Source: Ferruginibacter sp.
Lineage (GTDB): Bacteria; Bacteroidota; Bacteroidia; Chitinophagales; Chitinophagaceae
Reading direction: 5' to 3'
Assembly: GCA_025352435.1 (NCBI GenBank)
Contig: JANXTN010000258.1
Coordinates: 1-5,697, forward strand
DNA: 5,697 nucleotides
In this document: piece by piece, positions 1 to 5,045 of the stretch
Layout of the letters: each line of letters opens with the position of its first letter
How positions within the stretch are numbered: position 1 is the stretch's first letter
The notes under the pieces: generated by a model
Told to the model about the DNA's origin: nothing
The model's input: the letters and a program-made list of their open reading frames with translations, nothing else
Databases searched by the model: none
Translations under genes and position numbers: made by a program

Positions 1-242
1 ATGCCGGGGCTCGAAACTTCCAAAGAAAAATCTCCTTCAGGGTAAAAACCCATTTCTTCTACCTGCCTGTATAACCTCCGATTTATTTTTATGCATTTTT
101 CAATTCCAAGACCACTATCCGCATCCAAAAATATTTTAATATTATTGGTTGGTTTAACCTTCATATCAACAAAAAAAATATCATCATATAGGAGGGTAAG
201 TAAGATTCTTTTTACCGTTTCTGCATTTGTTTCTGTTGCCAT
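1..242 (-). CDS. rimP: Ribosome maturation factor RimP, N-terminal part (3' end outside window)
   Basis: The minus-strand frame starting with ATG at 242-240 runs open to the window edge and gives 80 complete residues. RimP acts in the cytoplasm on assembly of the 30S ribosomal subunit. The identification rests on the N-terminal RimP domain: the strand-loop segment IKIFLDADSGLGIEKC (residues 35-50), followed by the family signature LEVSSPG (residues 74-80), which the window edge cuts directly after. The start chosen is the first ATG after a clear promoter and leader. No Shine-Dalgarno is visible, which is normal for this phylum. In many bacteria rimP is followed by nusA and infB; those would lie to the left of the window and are not seen. 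The plus-strand frame over the same bases is a shadow. The identity is firm; only the missing C-terminal domain is unseen. Confidence 0.93.
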   Translation of the reverse strand, partial: MATETNAETVKRILLTLLYDDIFFVDMKVKPTNNIKIFLDADSGLGIEKCIKINRRLYRQVEEMGFYPEGDFSLEVSSPG

Positions 243-259
243 ATTGCTTTATAAAAGAA

Positions 260-282
260 GAAGGGAACCGCTGGTTCCCTTC
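260..282 (-). promoter_or_regulatory. Hairpin in the rimP 5' leader, terminator-like
   Basis: Two perfect 10-nt arms, GAAGGGAACC and GGTTCCCTTC, are separated by 3 nt. Read on the minus strand, the hairpin is followed by TTCTTTTAT, a moderately U-rich tract, and the rimP ATG lies 17 nt beyond the stem. It falls inside the predicted rimP leader, between the promoter at 305-336 and the start codon. It could act as an intrinsic terminator or attenuator of the rimP operon, or affect translation initiation. The structure is seen directly; its function is inferred. The U tract is interrupted, so termination may be partial. Confidence 0.6.
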
Positions 283-304
283 CTTTCTGCTTCTTTGTCT
301 GCCG

Positions 305-336
305 CAAATATACAAATCATACTTTTATTTACCAAA
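305..336 (-). promoter_or_regulatory. Bacteroidota-type promoter of rimP
   Basis: On the minus strand, TTTG (336-333) is followed after exactly 20 nt by TATATTTG (312-305). This matches the known Bacteroidota sigma-70 consensus TTTG-N19-21-TAnnTTTG in every fixed base. Transcription would start near 298-301, leaving a leader of roughly 57 nt that contains the hairpin at 260-282. This is the best promoter in the window. Confidence 0.8.
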
Positions 337-389
337 CTCTCCCTAAAATCTTCCTATAAAATTTAACAGCGATATATTGTACCACACAA

Positions 390-397
390 TAACTTTG
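390..397 (+). promoter_or_regulatory. -7 promoter box abutting the start of the small membrane protein gene
   Basis: TAACTTTG matches the Bacteroidota -7 box TAnnTTTG and ends 4 nt before the ATG at 402. No good TTTG is seen 19-21 nt upstream; only AT-rich sequence is there. If this box is used, the transcript would begin at or within a few nucleotides of the start codon, so the mRNA would be leaderless or nearly so. Confidence 0.5.
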
Positions 398-401
398 CGC
401 C

Positions 402-656
402 ATGAATATTTTTAAACTTGTAGGTGAATTAGTTGTTATTTACATTCTTTATAAAATTATTTTTGATTTTATTGTTCCGCTTTACAATGCAAGCAAGCAA
501 ATGAAGAGCAAAATGAGCGATATGCAACAACGCATGCAGCAGCAACAAAGAGCGCAGGCGGAACAACAAAGAAACCAAACTACCACTAACAACATGAAAA
601 TCACCAAGGAACCGGTAGCGAAGGAGGATTATATTGATTATGAGGAAGTGAAATAA
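402..656 (+). CDS. Small single-pass membrane protein resembling DUF4834
   Basis: An 84-residue protein of unknown function. A hydrophobic stretch at about residues 4-28, rich in Ile, Leu, Val and Phe, should form one membrane-spanning helix at the N-terminus. It is followed by a polar, Gln- and Met-rich segment (about 31-58, including QQRMQQQQ) likely to be helical or coiled coil. A Thr/Asn linker then leads to an acidic C-terminal tail ending DYIDYEEVK. This layout, including the tail, resembles the small Bacteroidota family DUF4834, whose function is not known; the family assignment is from memory and unverified. The next Met (residue 34) would remove the membrane helix, so the first ATG is preferred. 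The gene diverges from rimP and converges on the epimerase gene, so nothing nearby suggests a partner. Confidence 0.8.
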   Translation: MNIFKLVGELVVIYILYKIIFDFIVPLYNASKQMKSKMSDMQQRMQQQQRAQAEQQRNQTTTNNMKITKEPVAKEDYIDYEEVK

Positions 657-662
657 TTAATA

Positions 663-1760
663 TTATATAGTTACCATTTCGCAACCTTCTAAAAAACTTT
701 CCTGCACATCTGATCCAATACCAATTCCATTGGATAATTGAACATTGTATCCGTTATAAGAAACGCCGCCCATTACCGGATCTATTTTGTGCCCAAGCAT
801 ACAGGTATCCATATCGAAAAAAATAATTTGTTGGTTTGCTGCTGCAAAATGGGCAAAGGCAGTCAGTGCAAACCTACTTTCCAGCATACCGCCCATCATA
901 CATTTGATATCGTGTTTTTTTGCAACTTCTATAATCTTTAAAGCTTCAAAAATTCCACCGCTTTTTGCAAACTTAATATTGATGTAGTGGCATGCATTGT
1001 TGCTAATTAATCTAAACGCATCATGATGATCGTATACACTTTCATCAGCCATAATTTTTATCGGAGATACACTCAACAATTCCGGAAGTAGCGCATCGTT
1101 ATTTGAATGCATGGGTTGTTCGCAAAACTCAATATCGTATAGTCCTAATTGTAACAGTGCTTTTTTTGCATCTTCAAAGTGCCATCCCTGGTTCGCATCT
1201 ATTCTAATTTTTATTTTACTGCCTACACTTTTCCTAATTGCTTGTATTCTTTCTACATCAGTCACTACATCTTTACCTAATTTAATTTTTAATATACCTG
1301 CGCCATTGTCTACAAAGGCTTTCGCTTGTTCGGCCATTATTTCTGGAGTGCCAATACCGACCGTTATATCTGAAAGCATTTCTTTTTTTTGTCCTCCTAA
1401 AAACTGATACAAAGGTTGCCCTGCATTTTTTGCTGCAATGTCATACAACGCCATATCGAAAGCACTTTTAATGGTACTGTTGCGTGCAGCAAATGAATGC
1501 AAATCGTTTAACCTGGATGCAATATCTAGCGCATCTTTTCCTATCCACAATGTTGCAAAATCTTTAGCCATTTCGTAGCAGGTATTTTGTGTTTCTCCCA
1601 CAATCATAGGAAACGCAGAACACTCGCCAATACCGACCACAGATGAATCTGTAAAAATTTTGATTAGAATATTTTGGGCAAAATACATCGTACCGGTGGC
1701 AATGGTAAACGGGTGCATTGGGATACTGTATTTGTATATTTTTATTTCTTTGATAACCAT
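663..1760 (-). CDS. Dipeptide epimerase (L-Ala-D/L-Glu epimerase-like, enolase superfamily)
   Basis: A 365-residue member of the muconate-lactonizing-enzyme subgroup of the enolase superfamily; the length is typical. An N-terminal capping domain (about 1-125) precedes the barrel. The catalytic set is complete: KIK (158-160) with K160 as one acid/base; metal ligands D188 (RIDAN), E214 (EFCEQP) and D239 (MADES); and K263 (NIKFAK) as the opposite base. D316-x-D318 (FFDMDTC) sits 53 residues after K263, which is the spacing of the DxD motif that binds the substrate amino group in the Bacillus subtilis L-Ala-D/L-Glu epimerase. The usual role is recycling or catabolism of cell-wall dipeptides in the cytoplasm. 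Family members from Bacteroidota are known to differ in the dipeptides they prefer, so the exact substrate is open. It is transcribed away from the aromatic operon and stops 6 bp from the convergent small gene. No clear promoter was found upstream. Confidence 0.9.
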   Translation of the reverse strand: MVIKEIKIYKYSIPMHPFTIATGTMYFAQNILIKIFTDSSVVGIGECSAFPMIVGETQNTCYEMAKDFATLWIGKDALDIASRLNDLHSFAARNSTIKSAFDMALYDIAAKNAGQPLYQFLGGQKKEMLSDITVGIGTPEIMAEQAKAFVDNGAGILKIKLGKDVVTDVERIQAIRKSVGSKIKIRIDANQGWHFEDAKKALLQLGLYDIEFCEQPMHSNNDALLPELLSVSPIKIMADESVYDHHDAFRLISNNACHYINIKFAKSGGIFEALKIIEVAKKHDIKCMMGGMLESRFALTAFAHFAAANQQIIFFDMDTCMLGHKIDPVMGGVSYNGYNVQLSNGIGIGSDVQESFLEGCEMVTI

Positions 1761-1867
1761 ATAAGCCGCTTTAAAGCTATTATAAATCTAGAAAGTTAAC
1801 GCATTCACTTTTACAGTTCTACTTTATACAATTTTTCAAATTATATTTCACAATTAAATTTATTTCC

Positions 1868-1875
1868 TATTTTTG
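1868..1875 (+). promoter_or_regulatory. -7 box of the presumed promoter for the phe/tyr operon leader
   Basis: TATTTTTG matches TAnnTTTG in all fixed bases and ends 8 nt before the leader-peptide ATG at 1884. The -33 element is poor: the closest match is TTTC at 1846-1849, 18 nt upstream. Transcription would begin around 1879-1882, leaving the leader peptide almost no untranslated region. The position fits the attenuator downstream, but the local AT-richness makes a chance match possible. Confidence 0.5.
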
Positions 1876-1883
1876 AAATACAA

Positions 1884-1961
1884 ATGAAAACAACTACAAC
1901 GTATTGCACCTATTATTTTTTCTATTTTAGAAATAGAACGGGATGCTCTATGTTGAATTAA
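1884..1961 (+). CDS. Tyr/Phe-rich leader peptide controlling the aromatic operon
   Basis: A 25-codon frame, ATG at 1884 and TAA at 1959-1961. The peptide begins MKTTTT. Residues 7-15 read YCTYYFFYF, that is four Tyr and three Phe in nine positions, and it ends RNRTGCSMLN. It is not a structural protein. Its placement between a promoter-like box and a strong terminator, directly upstream of prephenate dehydratase, is that of an attenuation leader peptide such as enterobacterial PheL. A ribosome short of charged tRNA-Tyr or tRNA-Phe would stall at 1902-1928. One that finishes would sit at the stop codon and cover the pairing segment at 1939-1945. Mixed Tyr and Phe codons fit an operon making both products. 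I know of no named family for it; assignment is by composition and context. Confidence 0.85.
   Translation: MKTTTTYCTYYFFYFRNRTGCSMLN
1920..1938 (+). promoter_or_regulatory. Hairpin inside the leader gene (candidate 1:2 structure)
   Basis: TTCTATTT (1920-1927) pairs perfectly with AAATAGAA (1931-1938) around a 3-nt loop, giving 8 bp of mostly A-U pairs. It overlaps the last Phe-Tyr-Phe codons of the leader peptide and lies immediately 5' of the antiterminator segment. In a classical attenuator this would be the pause hairpin. A ribosome stalled on the Tyr/Phe codons would open it. The stem is weak, so the role is tentative. Confidence 0.4.
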
Positions 1962-2001
1962 TAAAAAAACATTTTAATAAAAACATACAACGTCCCGGCT
2001 A
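1934..2001 (+). promoter_or_regulatory. Candidate antiterminator of the phe/tyr attenuator
   Basis: CGGGATG (1939-1945), within the 3' part of the leader gene, can pair over 7 bp (one G-U) with CGTCCCG (1991-1997), the 5' arm of the terminator. TAG (1934-1936) can add 3 bp with CTA (1999-2001) across a small internal loop. Together these pairs occupy nearly the whole terminator 5' arm, so the two structures exclude each other. A ribosome at the leader stop codon (1959-1961) would cover 1939-1945 and favour termination. One stalled at the early Tyr codons would leave it free. Pairing is seen in sequence; the switching is inferred. Confidence 0.65.
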
Positions 2002-2019
2002 GCAAGTCGGGGCGTTTTT
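1989..2019 (+). terminator. Intrinsic terminator (attenuator) upstream of pheA
   Basis: The stem runs 1989-2000 against 2005-2016: ACGTCCCGGCT pairs with AGTCGGGGCGT around the tetraloop AGCA, with two G-U pairs, extended by one A-U at the base. It is followed by a TTTTT run at 2015-2019. No other plus-strand gene lies upstream within the window except the leader peptide. A terminator here, 10 nt before the pheA ATG, therefore only makes sense as a regulated attenuator that must be read through for the operon to be expressed. Confidence 0.9.
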
Positions 2020-2029
2020 CATTTTAGAT

Positions 2030-2857
2030 ATGATACAAAAAGTTTCTATCCAGGGTTATGAAGGGAGTTTTCACCAGGCAGCTGCACAGCATTTTTTTGG
2101 AAAAAATATTGAGGTAATTCCATGCCCAACATTTAGAGAAGTAATAAAAAAAGCCACTGCAAAAAACGAAGCAGATGCTGCAGTTATGGCCATTGAAAAC
2201 TCAATAGCAGGAAGCATCTTACCCAATTATACCTTATTGCAAAACAGCAACCTTGTAATAGTAGGTGAAATTTATTTAAAAATAAAACAAAACTTATTGG
2301 TAAACAAAGGGGTACAATTAGAAGATATAAAAGAGGTGCATAGTCACCCGATTGCGCTGCTGCAATGCATGGATTATTTAGAAAAATATAATTGGAAATT
2401 GGTAGAGACAGAGGATACTGCACTAAGTGCAAAACATATTCATCAGCATAAAAACAAACATACTGCTGCTGTAGCGAGTAAACTTGCGGCGGAGTTGTAT
2501 AATTTAGATGTGATTGCTCCAGGTATTGAAAATGCAAAAAATAATTATACACGGTTTTTGGTTTTACAAAAGCAAGGAACGTTTCAGAATGAAATAAATG
2601 CAGATAAAGCTTCCATAAATTTTAGAACTGATCATTCAAAAGGTAGTCTGGCAAAGGTTTTAAATGTTATTGCAGCAGCAGGAATTAACCTGAGCAAGTT
2701 GCAAAGTTTTCCTATTGCAGGTAGTAATTTTAAATATGCATTTCATGCAGATTTAGAATTTAAAGCAATAAATACTTTTATGAAAGCTATTGATAAAATA
2801 GAAGAGCTGACTGCATACGTAAAAGTATATGGTGTGTATAAAAATGGAAACTGTTGA
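2030..2857 (+). CDS. pheA: Prephenate dehydratase with C-terminal ACT domain
   Basis: A 275-residue monofunctional enzyme converting prephenate to phenylpyruvate, the Phe-specific step. The two-lobed catalytic domain (about 4-180) shows GYEGSFHQAA near the N-terminus, ENSIAGS (56-62), SHPIALLQC (105-113), EDTA (128-131) and the catalytic TRF triad (174-176). An ACT regulatory domain follows (about 194-270), with GSLA (205-208) where many family members have GALA or GALH. QSFP (225-228) stands where enterobacterial PheA has the Phe-binding ESRP. Similar QSxP forms are, from memory, common in Bacteroidota enzymes, so feedback control by Phe may use a modified site. There is no chorismate mutase domain, unlike E. 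coli PheA. It is the first structural gene after the attenuator, and its ATG lies 10 nt past the terminator U-run. No Shine-Dalgarno is visible. Confidence 0.95.
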   Translation: MIQKVSIQGYEGSFHQAAAQHFFGKNIEVIPCPTFREVIKKATAKNEADAAVMAIENSIAGSILPNYTLLQNSNLVIVGEIYLKIKQNLLVNKGVQLEDIKEVHSHPIALLQCMDYLEKYNWKLVETEDTALSAKHIHQHKNKHTAAVASKLAAELYNLDVIAPGIENAKNNYTRFLVLQKQGTFQNEINADKASINFRTDHSKGSLAKVLNVIAAAGINLSKLQSFPIAGSNFKYAFHADLEFKAINTFMKAIDKIEELTAYVKVYGVYKNGNC

Positions 2858-2922
2858 TTATAAATTTAAAACCTCTTCAGTTGCATTTTAGAACTGACGA
2901 ATGTTAGGCAAATAAAAATAAA

Positions 2923-4086
2923 ATGAAAATTAAAACAGCAGACAGGTTAGCAAGCGTAAATGAATATTATTTTTCACAAAAACTGCGGGAGATAGATGGA
3001 TTAAACCAACAGGGAAAAAATATAATCAATCTTGGTATAGGAAGTCCTGACTTGCCACCGCATCCCTCTGTAATTGCAACCCTGCAGGAGGAAGCAGCAA
3101 AAGAAAATACCCATGCCTATCAGTCTTACAAAGGATCTCCCGTACTGCGAAACGCAGTAACAGCATGGTATAAGCAATGGTACAATGTAGATATCGATGC
3201 GGCAAATGAAGTGCTTCCGTTAATAGGAAGCAAAGAAGGAATCATGCATATTTGCATGACTTACTTAAATGCAGGAGATGAAGCATTGATACCAAACCCT
3301 GGATACCCGACTTATAAAACTGCAGTTACTTTAGCGGGTGGTTACTGCGTAGATTATAACCTTACGGAAGAAAAAAATTGGCTTCCTGATTTTGCAGAAC
3401 TGGAACAAAAAGATCTATCAAAAGTGAAATTGTGGTTTGTAAATTATCCGCATATGCCAACGGGTAAACTTCCTACAACAGAGATTTTTGAAAAAATAAT
3501 TGCATTTGCTAAAGCGCATAATATTTTGGTGGTGCACGATAATCCCTACAGTTTTATTTTGAACGAATCACCCATGAGTATTTTGAGCGTTAAAGAAGCA
3601 ATGGATGTAGCTGTTGAATTAAATTCGCTTAGTAAAAGTCAAAACATGGCAGGCTGGCGGGTAGGAATATTATGCGGCGCAAAAGAGAGAATAGATGATG
3701 TACTACGATTTAAAAGTAATATGGACAGTGGTATGTTTTTACCTGTACAACTTGCTGCAGCAAAGGCTTTAGGCTTAGATAAAGAATGGTATGATAGCAT
3801 AAATAAAATTTACAATCAGCGAAAAGCAAAGGCGTTAGAAATACTTGATTTGTTAGCGTGTACGTACGATATTACACAGAGCGGAATGTTTGTTTGGGCC
3901 AAAGTTCCTTCAGCTTTTAAAGATAGTTTTGCATTATGCGATGAGGTATTATACAATGCAAATGTTTTTTTAACGCCTGGAGGAATTTTTGGCAGTAATG
4001 GTAACAATTATGTTCGCATAAGTTTATGCGCACCCATTCAAAAATTTGAAGTAGCTATTGCAAGAATTAAAAACAGTAGACAATGA
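2923..4086 (+). CDS. Class I/II PLP-dependent aminotransferase, probably for aromatic keto acids
   Basis: A 387-residue fold-type I aminotransferase of normal length. Visible motifs are NLGIGSPDLPPHP (36-48), YQSYKGSPVLR (66-76), the cofactor-phosphate segment GSKEG (102-106) and NPGYPTY (125-131). NYPHMPTG (174-181) replaces the common NPxNPTG, D206-x-x-Y209 contacts the pyridine ring, and K238 in SLSKSQNMAGWRVG forms the Schiff base. R365 in YVRISLC should bind the substrate carboxylate. It lies between pheA and tyrA and its stop overlaps the tyrA start (ATGA), so it most likely aminates phenylpyruvate and 4-hydroxyphenylpyruvate with glutamate. Prephenate (giving arogenate) or aspartate-type substrates cannot be excluded from sequence. 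The family also includes LL-diaminopimelate-type aminotransferases, to which automatic annotation may assign it. The 65-nt gap after pheA holds no terminator. Confidence 0.88.
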   Translation: MKIKTADRLASVNEYYFSQKLREIDGLNQQGKNIINLGIGSPDLPPHPSVIATLQEEAAKENTHAYQSYKGSPVLRNAVTAWYKQWYNVDIDAANEVLPLIGSKEGIMHICMTYLNAGDEALIPNPGYPTYKTAVTLAGGYCVDYNLTEEKNWLPDFAELEQKDLSKVKLWFVNYPHMPTGKLPTTEIFEKIIAFAKAHNILVVHDNPYSFILNESPMSILSVKEAMDVAVELNSLSKSQNMAGWRVGILCGAKERIDDVLRFKSNMDSGMFLPVQLAAAKALGLDKEWYDSINKIYNQRKAKALEILDLLACTYDITQSGMFVWAKVPSAFKDSFALCDEVLYNANVFLTPGGIFGSNGNNYVRISLCAPIQKFEVAIARIKNSRQ

Positions 4087-4934
4087 TAATCGAAAATGTA
4101 GCTATTATAGGTGTCGGTTTAATAGGTGGATCATTTGCACTGGCACTAAAGGAAAACTATCTTGCTAAAAATATAATTGGTGTAGATACCAATGATAAAA
4201 ATATAGAAAAGGCATTGGAGCTTGGTTTAATAAATGAAAGTCTTTCATTAGAAGATGCAGTAAAAAAAAGCAGTTTAATTTTCTTGGCAATTCCTGTAGA
4301 TGCGACCGTAACGATAATAAAAAAATTGATGGGACTGATAACTCCAGAACACATTGTTGCCGATGCTGGTTCTACCAAACTGGCAATGTGCAAAGTATTG
4401 GAGGATCACCCATTAAGAAAAAGATTTGTAGCAACACATCCTATGTGGGGAACGGAGCATAGTGGCCCAGAAGCAGCCGTGAGTGGCGCTTTTAAAGGTA
4501 AAGCCTGTGTAATATGTGATAAAGAAAATTCTGATCCCGATGCCGTGGAAACAATGGAATTCATCTACAAAAAAATAGGAATGCACCTGGTTTATATGAA
4601 TGCACAGGCGCATGATTTACACGCTGCTTATGTTAGTCATATTTCCCACATAACAAGTTTCGCATTAGCAAATACAGTGCTGGAAAAAGAGCGGGAAGAT
4701 GATGCTATTTTTGAACTTGCAAGTGGTGGATTTGAAAGTACCGTAAGGCTTGCAAAAAGTAACGCTGCTATGTGGGTGCCCATATTTAAACAAAATAAAG
4801 AAAATGTGTTGGATGTGTTAAACGAACATATTATGCAGTTAAAAAAGTTTAAAAGTTGTCTAGAGAAAGACAATTTTGAATACCTGCAGGAATTGATTGA
4901 GGATGCAAATAAAATTCAGCGAATAATAAAATAA
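4083..4934 (+). CDS. tyrA: Prephenate dehydrogenase
   Basis: A 283-residue monofunctional TyrA that oxidatively decarboxylates prephenate to 4-hydroxyphenylpyruvate. The N-terminal Rossmann domain (about 5-170) has GVGLIGGS (10-17). D35 at the end of the second strand (GVDTND) favours NAD+ over NADP+. DAGSTK (94-99) and ATHPMWGTEHSGP (117-129) line the active site, with H119 the probable catalytic histidine. The helical dimerization domain carries SHISH (185-189) and GGFESTVRLA (215-224), where R222 should bind the substrate carboxylate. There is neither a chorismate mutase nor an ACT domain, so control is likely through the operon leader rather than direct feedback. Its ATG overlaps the aminotransferase stop by 4 bp, which suggests translational coupling. 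Arogenate as an alternative substrate cannot be excluded by eye. Confidence 0.93.
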   Translation: MIIENVAIIGVGLIGGSFALALKENYLAKNIIGVDTNDKNIEKALELGLINESLSLEDAVKKSSLIFLAIPVDATVTIIKKLMGLITPEHIVADAGSTKLAMCKVLEDHPLRKRFVATHPMWGTEHSGPEAAVSGAFKGKACVICDKENSDPDAVETMEFIYKKIGMHLVYMNAQAHDLHAAYVSHISHITSFALANTVLEKEREDDAIFELASGGFESTVRLAKSNAAMWVPIFKQNKENVLDVLNEHIMQLKKFKSCLEKDNFEYLQELIEDANKIQRIIK

Positions 4935-4950
4935 GCACTGAGGAAAAATA

Positions 4951-5028
4951 CTAAGAGGTGAAAAGAGAAAAGCATAACAAAGCCGGATTACTCCTCTTTT
5001 AAACTCTTTTTCTCTTTCAACCTCTTAG
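4951..5028 (+). repeat. 78-bp imperfect inverted repeat between tyrA and the DAHP synthase gene
   Basis: CTAAGAGGT (4951-4959) pairs with ACCTCTTAG (5020-5028). After a 2-nt mismatch, AAAGAGAAAA (4962-4971) pairs with TTTTCTCTTT (5008-5017). The left arm is almost all purine and the right almost all pyrimidine, with a loop of about 35 nt. A second pyrimidine tract, CTCTTTT (4994-5000), could compete for AAAAGAG (4961-4967). On the plus strand the stem is followed by A-rich, not T-rich, sequence, so it is not an ordinary intrinsic terminator of the operon. On the minus strand TATTTTTCC follows, so antisense termination is conceivable. It may be a dispersed palindromic element or an mRNA structure. 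There is no other copy in this window. Confidence 0.65.
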
Positions 5029-5045
5029 CAAAAAAAATAAAAATT

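Noticed and set aside
91..366. Plus-strand 91-codon frame with hydrophobic stretches over the left edge
   Set aside because: It is antisense to rimP, whose LEVSSPG signature is unmistakable on the minus strand, and it also runs across the rimP promoter and hairpin. It is a shadow frame.
1768..1777. Perfect 10-bp palindrome GCTTTAAAGC just upstream of the epimerase start, considered as an operator
   Set aside because: It is short, AT-centred and single-copy, with no adjacent regulator gene. Chance occurrence in this AT-rich gap is likely.
1761..2029. T-box or other tRNA- or ligand-binding riboswitch in the gap before pheA
   Set aside because: No T-box sequence or large conserved fold is visible, and the leader is only about 140 nt. 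The Tyr/Phe-rich translated frame explains the terminator more simply.
2184..2552. Minus-strand 122-codon frame inside pheA
   Set aside because: It lies wholly antisense to conserved prephenate dehydratase motifs and resembles no protein I recognise. The other small antisense frames within the epimerase, aminotransferase and tyrA genes were rejected for the same reason.
2844..2891. 15-codon frame overlapping the end of pheA, with one Tyr and two Phe, considered as a second leader peptide before the aminotransferase gene
   Set aside because: The aromatic residues are scattered and no terminator follows. Only a weak 6-bp stem (2877-2882 with 2892-2897) is present, without a U-run.
4958..5002. 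GTG-initiated 14-codon frame within the inverted repeat, considered as a leader peptide for the DAHP synthase gene
   Set aside because: It has only one Phe, no Tyr or Trp, and no plus-strand terminator follows. The frame is explained by chance in purine-rich sequence.
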